DNA of 64,000 bases from Sphingomonas montana (lineage in GTDB: Bacteria > Pseudomonadota > Alphaproteobacteria > Sphingomonadales > Sphingomonadaceae). Positions 50,564-59,234 of the stretch are shown piece after piece. Position 1 is the stretch's first letter. Every line of letters starts with the position of its first letter. Under the pieces are notes generated by a model, which was not told where the DNA came from, did no database searches, and was given only the letters and a program-made list of their open reading frames with translations. A program made the position numbers and the translations under genes. The stretch lies in the NCBI RefSeq assembly GCF_001956315.1, contig NZ_MOLY01000041.1:124001-188000 (forward strand). Reading direction: 5' to 3'.

Positions 50564-53500
50564 ATGGCATCATTCCGTCCCGCGACATCTTTCCCCGCCG
50601 AACCGACGGATCCAGCGCTCGGCAACGTGGGCGACCAGTTCGCGGTTTCGCGTTATGCACCGCTTACGCCGTCGCTCGATTACGGGCCGGACGAGTTCAA
50701 CATCGTGTCGTCGGCCGGCTATGCAGCAGCTGTTCCGACGGAATTGGTCACGATCGGTGGCGGGGACGTAATTCCGCTTAGCCTGGAGGATGCGTCGTCT
50801 GTCGCGATGGCGGCGTTGAAGACCGGAACATTGTCGGTGCTCGACGATCAGCTGGCATCGCTTTATTACGCCAACTCGTCGCAGGCGGTCGCGATGTCGG
50901 CCTTCACCGCCAGTGTCGAACAGATCGCCAGCGCGCTGACCGCGGACGGTAAATATGTGCTGATCGACACGACGGCGCGCGATGGCAACGGTGCCGGCCT
51001 GCTGGCCGAATTGCAGGGCCTGGGGCTGAAGGGCGGTAGCAGCTACGGCGCGGTGGCGTCCGGCTATATCCCGGTGGACCAGATCGGCGCGCTGACCGGC
51101 GCGACGAACCTGCTGGCCGCGCGTGAGTCCGGCTTTACGAGCAGCGTCGGGCTGACCACGACGCAGGCCGACCAGACGATGGCGGCGGATACGGCGCGCG
51201 CGACCTACGGTGTGGACGGCAGCGGGATCCGTGTCGGCGTGCTTTCCGACAGCTTCGGACGCAACGGCAGCACGACCGATACCATCGCGACCAACATCGC
51301 CAGCAACGACCTGCCGACCGACACGCGCGTCCTGGCCGACGTGAACGGGGCGGGCACCGACGAAGGCCGCGCGATGGCCCAGCTGATCCACGATCTGGCA
51401 CCCGGCTCCGCGATCGATTTCGCCACCGCGTTCAACGGCCAGGCATCGTTTGCCAACAACATCATCGCGCTTGCCAATGCCGGCGACCGGGTGATCGTGG
51501 ACGATGTCAGCTACTTCGCGGAACTGACCTATCAGAACGGCATCATCTCGCAGGCGGTGAACGAAGTCGCCGAGCGCGGCGTCGCCTATTTCAGCTCTGC
51601 CGGCAATGACGGCCGCGAAGGCTATCAGGGCGCCTGGGTGTCGGGCGCGACGCAGACCATCCAGGGCGCAGACTATACGCTGATGCAGTTCGCCCCGGGG
51701 CAGGACTTCATCAACGTCACGATGGGTGCCGGCGCGACCGGCACGTTCATCCTCCAGTGGGATTCGCCGGCGGCATCGGCGGGCGGCCCGGGTTCGGCCA
51801 ACGATCTCGACGTGTTCCTGACGGACGCGGACGGGACGACGGTCCGCGCACGAGCGGCCACGAGCAACGAGGGCGGCGATCCGGTCGAGGTGTTCCGCTT
51901 CACCGCGCCCGCCGCCGGCACGTTCCAGATCCGGGTCGGTCTGTACGACGGTGCGGCACCGGGCGAAATCCGGCTGATCGCGTCAGGCAACGGCGCCGCC
52001 GTGAACCTGGAAAATCCGCTGTCCAACCTGAACGAGGGCACGCTGTACGGTCACCATGCTGCAACCGGATCAATGGCGATCGCCGCCGCCTCGTTCGCGC
52101 GCACGCCGGCCTACGGCTACAACCCGCCGATCGCCGAAAGCTTCTCGTCGCGCGGTACGCAGACGACTCTGTTCGACGACAATGGCAACCGGCTGGCGAC
52201 GGCCCTCGTCAATACCGTGGCGATGACCGCGGTGGACGGTGGCAACACGACCTTCTTCTCCGCGGATTCCGCCGCGGACGCCGACACGTTCCCGAACTTC
52301 TTCGGCACGTCGGCGGCGGCACCGGACGCGGCGGCGGTCGCGGCGCTGATGCTGCAGGCCAATCCGCTGCTCACCCCGGCGGACGTCCGCGCGCTCATGA
52401 TGAACTCGTCGGTCGACATGGACGACTCGGCCACCGTCGGGTTCGACGTCGGGCAGGATGTCCGGACCGGTTCCGGCTTCGTGCTGGCCGACAAGTCGGT
52501 CCAGTTCGCGACGACGCTCAACATCTCCAACTCCGGCCAGACCACGCTGTACGGCACGAGCCTGAACGACACGATCACGGGCAGCGGTGCGGCGGACACG
52601 CTGTACGGCTATGCCGGGAACGACAGCGTCACGGGCGGGACCGGTGCGGACATGATCTACGGCGGGGCAGGCGACGACACGCTGTTCGGCAACCAGGACG
52701 CCGACCAGGTCTTCGGCGAGACCGGCAACGACATCATCTATGGCGGGCAGGGCAGCGACACGCTGAACGGCGGGGCCGGCGACGACTATCTCGAGGGCGG
52801 ACTGGGTGACGACCGGATCATCGGCGGCGTCGGCACCAACACCGCCGGTTACGGCAATGCGACGGCCGCCGTCTCGATCAACCTGGGCACCGGGACCGCG
52901 TTCGGCGGCGCGGGCACCGACTCGCTGAACAACATCCAGAATGCAATCGGGTCGAACTTCGGCGACACGATCACCGGCAGCGTCGAAAACAACGTCATCA
53001 GCGGCGGCGCGGGCAGCGACACGATCAGCGGCGGCGAAGGTGACGACGTCATCGACGGTGGTTTCGGCAACGAAACGCAGTTCGCCGATACGGTCGATCG
53101 CCCCGACGTGGTGAAGCCGGCCACGACGACCAACAACAGCATCGCGACCGCGGTGGTGCTAGACACGACGGCGACCGGGAATTTCGACCTGGTCAACAAT
53201 CCGGACATCGAGGCCGCGCGCAGCATTCCGCACGCGACGATCAACGCGACGGCAGCCGGCAACGGCCTGGAATATTATGGCGTCGCGGTCGACGCCGGTG
53301 CGCGTGTGGTGTTCGATATCGATCAGATCACGTTCGACTCGGTGATCCAGATCGTCGATGCGAACGGCACGGTGCTGGCCGAAAATGACGATGATTTCAC
53401 CGATCCCGGCAGTTCGCAGTTGGCCAGCCGCCTCGACTTCACCTTCGCGACCGCCGGCACTTACTATGTCCGGGTCATCGATTTCGATACGCTGGGCAAC

Positions 53501-54469
53501 CCGGCCGCGGGCGGCCTGCGTGCCGGCCAGACCTATACGATGCACATCTCGACCACGTCGGCCGCGGTGACGCCGACGGGGACGTTCACGTCGGGCTTCG
53601 ACACGATTGCCGGCGGGATCGGCAACGACACCGCAAGCTATGCCAGCGCGACGGCGGGCGTGGCGGTCAGCCTGGCGCTTGCCGGGGTGGTGCAGGATAC
53701 GGGCGCCGGTGGCCCGGACCTGCTGACGTCGATCGAGAACCTGTCCGGTTCGGCCTTTGCCGATAGCCTGACCGGTGACGATGCCTCCAACACGCTGACC
53801 GGCGGGGCCGGCGGCGACACGCTGACCGGCGGGCTGGGGACGGATACGTTGCTGGGTGGCGATGGCGACGATGCGCTGTTCGGGAACCAGGGAACGGACA
53901 CGCTGTTCGGCGGGATCGGCAACGACTCGCTGTTCGGCGGGCAGGGTGCCGACGTGCTGAACGGCGGGGACGGCAACGACATCCTGCAAGGCGGCGTACT
54001 CTCGGATCGCCTGACCGGCGGCAGCGGCGCCGATACGTTCCGCTACGTCGTGGCCGCTGACTCGCCGTCTGCGACTGCCGACGTCATCACCGATTTCCAG
54101 ACCGGTGTGGACAAGATCGACCTGACCGCGGTGAACACGAGCGCTGCCGATCGGATCAACATCTTCACCTTCGGCAGCGATACGTTCGTCGCGGTGGATC
54201 TGGGCGGCAACGGCGTGGTGGACCTGAACATCCAGGTGACCGGCCCGAACGCGGTGACGTCGTCCGACCTCCTGCTGCGGTCTGCGGCCGTGACGACGTC
54301 GGATGCGCCCGCGCCCGACACGGCAGGCGATTTCGCAACCGTTTCGTCCGGTGCGTTCTCCGCCGAACCTGTCGCTGCGGACGTCGGTCACTTCGCAGAC
54401 AGCCTGGACCTGTCCGGGACGATGTATGCTGCCCGGATGGCCGACGATCATCACCTGAGCATGATCTGA
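50564..54469 (+). CDS. RTX type I secreted serine protease (subtilisin/sedolisin-like) with PPC domains
   Basis: 1301 aa. Residues about 215-600 are a protease domain: Asp229 in GVLSDSFG, then DEGRAM with Glu267 where S8 proteases have His, Asn348 in SSAGND and nucleophile Ser583 in GTSAAAPDAAAVA. The Asp-Glu-Ser set matches S53-like (sedolisin-type) members. A PPC-like domain is inserted at about 370-485. RTX repeats (GGxGxDx) run about 661-760 and 1006-1159, flanking another PPC domain (857-999), and the C-terminus (about 1160-1301; TFRYVVAADSPSATADVITDFQ) resembles the secretion region of serralysins. No N-terminal signal peptide, as expected for type I export through the divergent operon. 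Confidence 0.88.
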   Translation: MASFRPATSFPAEPTDPALGNVGDQFAVSRYAPLTPSLDYGPDEFNIVSSAGYAAAVPTELVTIGGGDVIPLSLEDASSVAMAALKTGTLSVLDDQLASLYYANSSQAVAMSAFTASVEQIASALTADGKYVLIDTTARDGNGAGLLAELQGLGLKGGSSYGAVASGYIPVDQIGALTGATNLLAARESGFTSSVGLTTTQADQTMAADTARATYGVDGSGIRVGVLSDSFGRNGSTTDTIATNIASNDLPTDTRVLADVNGAGTDEGRAMAQLIHDLAPGSAIDFATAFNGQASFANNIIALANAGDRVIVDDVSYFAELTYQNGIISQAVNEVAERGVAYFSSAGNDGREGYQGAWVSGATQTIQGADYTLMQFAPGQDFINVTMGAGATGTFILQWDSPAASAGGPGSANDLDVFLTDADGTTVRARAATSNEGGDPVEVFRFTAPAAGTFQIRVGLYDGAAPGEIRLIASGNGAAVNLENPLSNLNEGTLYGHHAATGSMAIAAASFARTPAYGYNPPIAESFSSRGTQTTLFDDNGNRLATALVNTVAMTAVDGGNTTFFSADSAADADTFPNFFGTSAAAPDAAAVAALMLQANPLLTPADVRALMMNSSVDMDDSATVGFDVGQDVRTGSGFVLADKSVQFATTLNISNSGQTTLYGTSLNDTITGSGAADTLYGYAGNDSVTGGTGADMIYGGAGDDTLFGNQDADQVFGETGNDIIYGGQGSDTLNGGAGDDYLEGGLGDDRIIGGVGTNTAGYGNATAAVSINLGTGTAFGGAGTDSLNNIQNAIGSNFGDTITGSVENNVISGGAGSDTISGGEGDDVIDGGFGNETQFADTVDRPDVVKPATTTNNSIATAVVLDTTATGNFDLVNNPDIEAARSIPHATINATAAGNGLEYYGVAVDAGARVVFDIDQITFDSVIQIVDANGTVLAENDDDFTDPGSSQLASRLDFTFATAGTYYVRVIDFDTLGNPAAGGLRAGQTYTMHISTTSAAVTPTGTFTSGFDTIAGGIGNDTASYASATAGVAVSLALAGVVQDTGAGGPDLLTSIENLSGSAFADSLTGDDASNTLTGGAGGDTLTGGLGTDTLLGGDGDDALFGNQGTDTLFGGIGNDSLFGGQGADVLNGGDGNDILQGGVLSDRLTGGSGADTFRYVVAADSPSATADVITDFQTGVDKIDLTAVNTSAADRINIFTFGSDTFVAVDLGGNGVVDLNIQVTGPNAVTSSDLLLRSAAVTTSDAPAPDTAGDFATVSSGAFSAEPVAADVGHFADSLDLSGTMYAARMADDHHLSMI

Positions 54470-54484
54470 CCGCGATCTGATCGG

Positions 54485-54525
54485 GCCGGACTGGGGCGGG
54501 AGCGACACTGCCGCTCCAGTCCGGC
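54485..54525 (+). terminator. Terminator-like hairpin after the RTX gene
   Basis: GCCGGACTGG (54485-54494) pairs perfectly with CCAGTCCGGC (54516-54525); the T-run after it is weak, so it may be a partial terminator or an RNA stem. Confidence 0.5.
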
Positions 54526-54679
54526 TCGGGCAGCATGAGACTAAAGGCCCGTCCTGTCCGCCACCATCGGTTGCGTGCGAGGCGGGCTTCATAATAGACA
54601 GGAGCCTTTCACCCTGGGTGGTCGTAACCCGACGCGGCAGTCGGCCAATGTTATCGCCCGGCGCATCGAAGGTAGAAGG

Positions 54680-56710
54680 ATGCATCATGACACAGTGACG
54701 ATTGCCCGTCCGCGACGGGCCGTAGTCGTCATCGGAATGCACCGTTCGGGTACCTCGGCGATGACGCGCATCCTGTCACTGGTGGGTGCCGCGCTGCCGA
54801 CGAAGATGATTCCTGCGGGACGTGGAAACGTCACCGGCCACTGGGAGCCGGAAGGTATCGCCGGCTACAACGATCTGATCCTGCAGGAGATGGACAGTGG
54901 CTGGAACGATCCGTTCGGGCCCCGCCGCCGCCACGACCGGCCGCTTGCCGTTGGCGGCTATATCGATCGTGCTCGCGCGCTGGTCCGCACCGAATATGGC
55001 GACGCGCCGCTTATCGTGGTGAAAGAGCCGCGGGTCGCCCGGCTGACCGAGATCTGGCAAACGGCGCTGGAACAGGAGGGGTTCGAGGTCAGCTACCTCA
55101 TCATGGTTCGCCCGCCGGCTGCGGTCGCGGCATCGCTGCGCGAACGCGACGGGATAGACCGGAACAAGGCGCTGCTGTTGTGGACGTCCTACATGCTCGA
55201 GTCCGAACGGGCGACGCGCACCATGCGGCGGCATTTCGTAAAATATGACGATCTGTTGCGCGATCCGGAAAGCGTTCTGGACGACGTGGAAGAAAAGCTG
55301 GGGTTTCAGTTTCCACGGCGAAGCTGGAAGGCGTCCGACGATATCGCGACGTTCGTCGATCCAACGCTGAACCATCATGACGCACGCGCCAAGACCGCAC
55401 TACCGTCCGCGTTCGCGCCGGTGACGCGGTTGTACGAATATATGGCGACGGCGGCGACCGGCATTCTGCCCAACGAGGATGTACCGACCGACGTTTCCCG
55501 ATGGTTGCAGGATGTCGCGGCAATCACCGCGCCGATGGTGACCGCAATGCTGGCAACGACCGCCGCCGAGCGTGCCTCGGCGCAGCTCCATACCGATGCT
55601 TTAACGACCGCGCTGGCCAACCATGGTGCAGCTCTGGCGACGGCACAGCAACAGGCCGATGCGAACGCACAGGCTGTCCGTGAAGGCGAGGAACGGATTG
55701 CCGCGCTGGCGGCGGACATCATTGCGCAGATAACTGCGCGCGGCGAGGAGGCGGCGCGGTACGAGACGGAGCGGGCCACGTTGGTAGGGCGTTTCGACCT
55801 GCTCGAACAGGACCGCCAGCGGCGCGAAGCAGAGATCGCCGAGTTCGTGAACGCCGCGGCACTGACCGAGCAGCAGCTTCGCGCCGAACTGGCCGAGACG
55901 ACGGCGCACGCGGCCAGGCTATCGGCGATGCTTGATGCGCAGGCCGTGCGGGATGCGGCACGGATCGCGGACATCGAACATCTCCAGGGCCAGGTGGCCG
56001 CGGGAACAGCGGAGATCATGCAACTGACGGCGGCCCTGGCGGAGGATCGGGCGCGGATCGCGGTACTCGACGCGGAGGCAGGTGCGCAGGCGGGCGCACT
56101 GGAAGCCATGACGGCGGCGCTGACCACGGCGGCAGGGGACGCCGCGGAGCTGAATGCCCGTATCGCGCGGTACGAGGTCGTGATCGCGGAACGCGAGGCG
56201 CAACTGGCGGACGCCGCGAACCATGCAGCGGCGTTGACAGACCAGCAGCATCGACTCGAGGTAGCGCATGCAGCGGCGCTGGCCGAGCAGCAAGCGCAAG
56301 CGGACGCGGCCCATGCGGCGGCAGCCGCCGATCGGGAGGTGTGTCTTGCCAGCGAGTACGAAGCCCAGCGGACGGCGGCGCTGGCCGAGCAGCATGCCTT
56401 GCTGGAGGCGGCACATGCGGTGGCGTTCGTCGAGCAGGGCATGCGGCTTGCGGAGGCGCATGAAGCCCGGCGCGTTGCGGAACTGGCGGATCAGCAGGCG
56501 CGATTGGAGGCGGGGCATGCGGCAGCGACAGCCGAGCGCGACACGCGCCTTGCGGGCGAGCATGAAGCGCAGCGGACCGCGGCCCTGGCGGACCTGCAGG
56601 GCCGGTTAGAGGCGGCGCATGCGGAAGCAATCGCAGAACTGGCGGCGCGACCGCGCGAACCGGTCCGATTGGGTGCGCGCATCGCCCGCTTCTTCGGTGG
56701 GTTCAGGTAA
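54680..56710 (+). CDS. Sulfotransferase-domain protein fused to a long coiled coil
   Basis: 676 aa from ATG 54680 (GAAGG upstream; a GTG at 54575 would extend it). Residues about 1-250 fit the sulfotransferase fold: PAPS loop GMHRSGTSAM (19-28), RVARLTEIW and RPPAAVAASLRERDG. From about 285 to 655 the protein is a continuous Ala/Glu/Gln/Arg coiled coil, ending in 34-residue tandem repeats and a basic RLGARIARFFGGFR tail. Such proteins may modify surface sugars or act as structural partners; the C-terminal basic helix could contact the membrane or a partner. It stands downstream of the RTX gene and may be co-regulated with it. Confidence 0.75.
   Translation: MHHDTVTIARPRRAVVVIGMHRSGTSAMTRILSLVGAALPTKMIPAGRGNVTGHWEPEGIAGYNDLILQEMDSGWNDPFGPRRRHDRPLAVGGYIDRARALVRTEYGDAPLIVVKEPRVARLTEIWQTALEQEGFEVSYLIMVRPPAAVAASLRERDGIDRNKALLLWTSYMLESERATRTMRRHFVKYDDLLRDPESVLDDVEEKLGFQFPRRSWKASDDIATFVDPTLNHHDARAKTALPSAFAPVTRLYEYMATAATGILPNEDVPTDVSRWLQDVAAITAPMVTAMLATTAAERASAQLHTDALTTALANHGAALATAQQQADANAQAVREGEERIAALAADIIAQITARGEEAARYETERATLVGRFDLLEQDRQRREAEIAEFVNAAALTEQQLRAELAETTAHAARLSAMLDAQAVRDAARIADIEHLQGQVAAGTAEIMQLTAALAEDRARIAVLDAEAGAQAGALEAMTAALTTAAGDAAELNARIARYEVVIAEREAQLADAANHAAALTDQQHRLEVAHAAALAEQQAQADAAHAAAAADREVCLASEYEAQRTAALAEQHALLEAAHAVAFVEQGMRLAEAHEARRVAELADQQARLEAGHAAATAERDTRLAGEHEAQRTAALADLQGRLEAAHAEAIAELAARPREPVRLGARIARFFGGFR
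56273..56641 (+). repeat. 102-bp tandem repeats encoding a 34-residue coiled-coil unit
   Basis: Three full copies and a partial one, starting at 56273, 56375, 56477 and 56579, each encoding AALAEQQ/AxxxAxH...EAQRT-like units (34 residues). The copies differ by many substitutions, so the array is not very recent. Confidence 0.75.
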
Positions 56711-56749
56711 GCCAACGGGCGGCCGGTCCATCGGCCCGTTCCTTGCCGA

Positions 56750-58633
56750 TCAGTAGGCCAGCGCGCATCCGTCGGCGCGCATTTCGCTGGCGGCGGCGTA
56801 GACGCGGCTCGGGCCGTCCATGCGGTGTTCGACGCACTGGTAGCGACCGAAGCCGCCGTCGGGATCGCCGATCGTCCAGCCGATGTCCGCCAGCCGGCTG
56901 CGCGTGGCCAGCGGTACGCCGCTTTCCAGTCGCAGCAGGCCGGTCGGCCCGAGGCCCGCGTCGTCTTCCCCCATCGCCTGCGACGAGCCTTCGTGATGCC
57001 AGCGGGGGGAGTCGCCCGCCGACTGGATTTCCAGCCCGTAGTCGACGCGGTTGACGATGATCTGGGTCTGGCCCTGCGGCTGCATGTCGCCGCCCATGAC
57101 GCCGAAGCTCATCCACGGGGCGCCGGCGCGGGTGGCGAAGCCGGGGATGATCGTCTGAAAGGGACGCTTGCCCGGCGCGTAGATGTTGGGATGGCCGTCC
57201 TTCAGGCTGAACAGCTGTCCGCGGTCCTGGAACATGAAGCCGAGGCCGTCGGCGACCAGCCCCGACCCCATGCCGCGGAAATTGGACTGGATCATCGACA
57301 CCATCATGCCGTCCCGGTCGGCGCAGCTGAAATAGGTGGTGTCGCCGCGGCTGGGCGCCTGCCCCGGATAGGCGGGGGTCAGGATGCGGTCCGGCCGGAT
57401 CAGGCGGGCACGCTCGGCGGCATAGTCCTTCGAGATCAGCCATTCGACCGGCACCTTCGCGAAGCGCGGGTCGGCGTAGTAACGGGCGCGGTCCTCATAG
57501 GCCAGGCGTTTGGCCTCCGCCTGGAGATGGATCGACAGGGCAGACTGGAAACCGGCGCCTTTCAGGTCGAACCGTTCGAGGATGTTGAGCATCTGCAGCG
57601 TCGCGAGACCCTGTGTATTCGCCCCGAGCGCATGGACGGTCGTGCCGCGATAGTCCGTCCGGGCGGGCGTGATCCATTCCGAACGGTGCGCGGCCAGATC
57701 GGCGCGCCGCAGCCAGCCGCCGATCCGCTGGAAATAGCGGTCGATCCGGTCGGCCAGATCACCCCGGTAGAAGGCGTCGCGCCCGCCGGCGGCGATCGCG
57801 CGGTAGGTGCGCGCAAGGTCGGGGTTGCGGAATATCTGCCCCGCCGCGGGGCCCTTGCCGTCCGCCATGCCATAGGTGCGCGCTGCGTTGGCCGATTCTT
57901 CCAGTCCGTTGCCGGGGCGGCGGAACGCGGCGAGGCTGCGGCGGATGTAGAAGGCGATCATGTCAGGTACGGGCGCGCCCGCCTCGGCATGCGCGATGGC
58001 CGGCTGGAACAGGTCCGCCCAAGGCAGTTTGCCGTAGCGTTGATGCATCGTCCACCACGCGTCGACCGCGCCCGGCACCGACACGCTGATCGCACCGAGC
58101 GGGGGGAGGACGCCGTTCGGGGCGCGGGCGCGGACGGTTTCCAGGCTCAACCCGCGCGGACTGTTACCCGACCCGGCCAGGCCGACGACGGTCTTGGCCT
58201 TCGGATCCCAGATCATCGCATAGGCATCGCCACCAATGCCGCTGGCGGTGGGTTCGAGGAAGCCGAGGCAGGCGTTGATCGCGATGGCGGCATCGACCGC
58301 AGATCCACCGCGTTTCAGGATATCGATGCCGGCCTGCGTGGCGAGCGGATGTGCGGTGCCGACCGCGCCGCTGAGGCCGTAGGCGGCGGTGCGGGAGGCG
58401 AAGCTGGCGCCCACTGGCCGATCCCCGGCATGCACGTCCGGCCGAATGAAGCGGTCCGCGCCCGGTTCCCAGACCGGTGGCAGCGGCGCGCCGGCCGGGG
58501 TGGGCGGCTGGGGTGCGGCCCCATCGCCCGGTGCCGCCGCCTTCGCACCACCGGTGGCGGCAGCCTGGGCCAGCGCGGCGGTGGGCACCAGTGCGGCGGC
58601 GGGCAGGGATGCGATGAACGTACGGCGGCGCAT
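56750..58633 (-). CDS. Gamma-glutamyltransferase family protein
   Basis: 627 aa from ATG 58633 (AAGGAG 7 bases upstream). The N-terminus RRRTFIASLPAAALVPTAALA looks like a Tat signal. The family features are GTAHPLATQAGIDILKRGGSAVDAA, the catalytic Thr432 at the start of the small subunit (GDTTYFSCADRDG), and GMGSGLVADGLGFMFQDRG. Autocleavage before the Thr is expected. It hydrolyses or transfers gamma-glutamyl groups, such as from glutathione; it could also be a cephalosporin acylase-like member. Periplasmic. Confidence 0.9.
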   Translation of the reverse strand: MRRRTFIASLPAAALVPTAALAQAAATGGAKAAAPGDGAAPQPPTPAGAPLPPVWEPGADRFIRPDVHAGDRPVGASFASRTAAYGLSGAVGTAHPLATQAGIDILKRGGSAVDAAIAINACLGFLEPTASGIGGDAYAMIWDPKAKTVVGLAGSGNSPRGLSLETVRARAPNGVLPPLGAISVSVPGAVDAWWTMHQRYGKLPWADLFQPAIAHAEAGAPVPDMIAFYIRRSLAAFRRPGNGLEESANAARTYGMADGKGPAAGQIFRNPDLARTYRAIAAGGRDAFYRGDLADRIDRYFQRIGGWLRRADLAAHRSEWITPARTDYRGTTVHALGANTQGLATLQMLNILERFDLKGAGFQSALSIHLQAEAKRLAYEDRARYYADPRFAKVPVEWLISKDYAAERARLIRPDRILTPAYPGQAPSRGDTTYFSCADRDGMMVSMIQSNFRGMGSGLVADGLGFMFQDRGQLFSLKDGHPNIYAPGKRPFQTIIPGFATRAGAPWMSFGVMGGDMQPQGQTQIIVNRVDYGLEIQSAGDSPRWHHEGSSQAMGEDDAGLGPTGLLRLESGVPLATRSRLADIGWTIGDPDGGFGRYQCVEHRMDGPSRVYAAASEMRADGCALAY

Positions 58634-58700
58634 GGGGCAACTCCTTGGATCCGCCCCGTTCTTCACCCGGCACTTCCCCAGGTTCAAGCGGTAACCGCGT

Positions 58701-59234
58701 TCACTTTACCTGGCGCTTTTCCAGTTTCCGCGCGAGCGTGCGGCGGTGCATGCCGAGCCGGCGCGCGGTTTCGGAGATGTTGAACCCGGTTTCGGCGAGC
58801 ACCTCGTGAATCCGTTCCCATTCGAGCGTTTTGATCGACGTCGTCCGTTCGGTCAGCGGGGCGGCGACATTGCCGGTCGCGCGGCCGAACGCTTCCTCGA
58901 TATCGTCGGTGTTGGACGGTTTGGCGAGATAATGCGACGCGCCGAGCTTGATCGCCTCCACCGCGGTGGCGATGCTGGCGAAGCCGGTCAGGACCACGAT
59001 CAGCGTCCGCGGATCATGCGCACGCAAGGTCTGGACGCAGACGAGGCCGGACGCGCCGCCCAGTTTCAGGTCGACCACCGCGAAGTCCGGGGTACGGCCA
59101 TCCAGTAGCGTGACCAGATCCTCATGGCTGGCGGCCAGCAGCACCTCATATTCGCGGCGTTCGAACGAACGTTTCAGCGTGCGCGCAAAGGCGGCGTCAT
59201 CCTCGACAATGACGAGCAGGCGCCCGGCAGTCAT
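58701..59234 (-). CDS. RegA/PrrA/ActR-family response regulator
   Basis: 177 aa. Receiver domain with acidic residues EDD (11-13) and phospho-acceptor Asp55 in AVVDLKLG, Lys in LAKPSN. The C-terminal Fis-type HTH (GFNISETARRLGMHRRTLARKL) is typical of RegA, without a sigma-54 AAA domain. It controls respiratory and redox genes. It is coupled to the RegB-like kinase by ATGA and ends the cyo operon. Confidence 0.93.
   Translation of the reverse strand: MTAGRLLVIVEDDAAFARTLKRSFERREYEVLLAASHEDLVTLLDGRTPDFAVVDLKLGGASGLVCVQTLRAHDPRTLIVVLTGFASIATAVEAIKLGASHYLAKPSNTDDIEEAFGRATGNVAAPLTERTTSIKTLEWERIHEVLAETGFNISETARRLGMHRRTLARKLEKRQVK

Noticed and set aside
52549-54040. Regularly spaced repeats that could suggest a CRISPR or satellite array
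   Set aside because: They are degenerate GGxGxD coding repeats of the RTX protein, without constant repeat length or unique spacers.
53159-54742. A 527-codon frame opposite the RTX repeats
   Set aside because: Mirrors the repetitive RTX coding sequence; Arg/Val/His composition without motifs.
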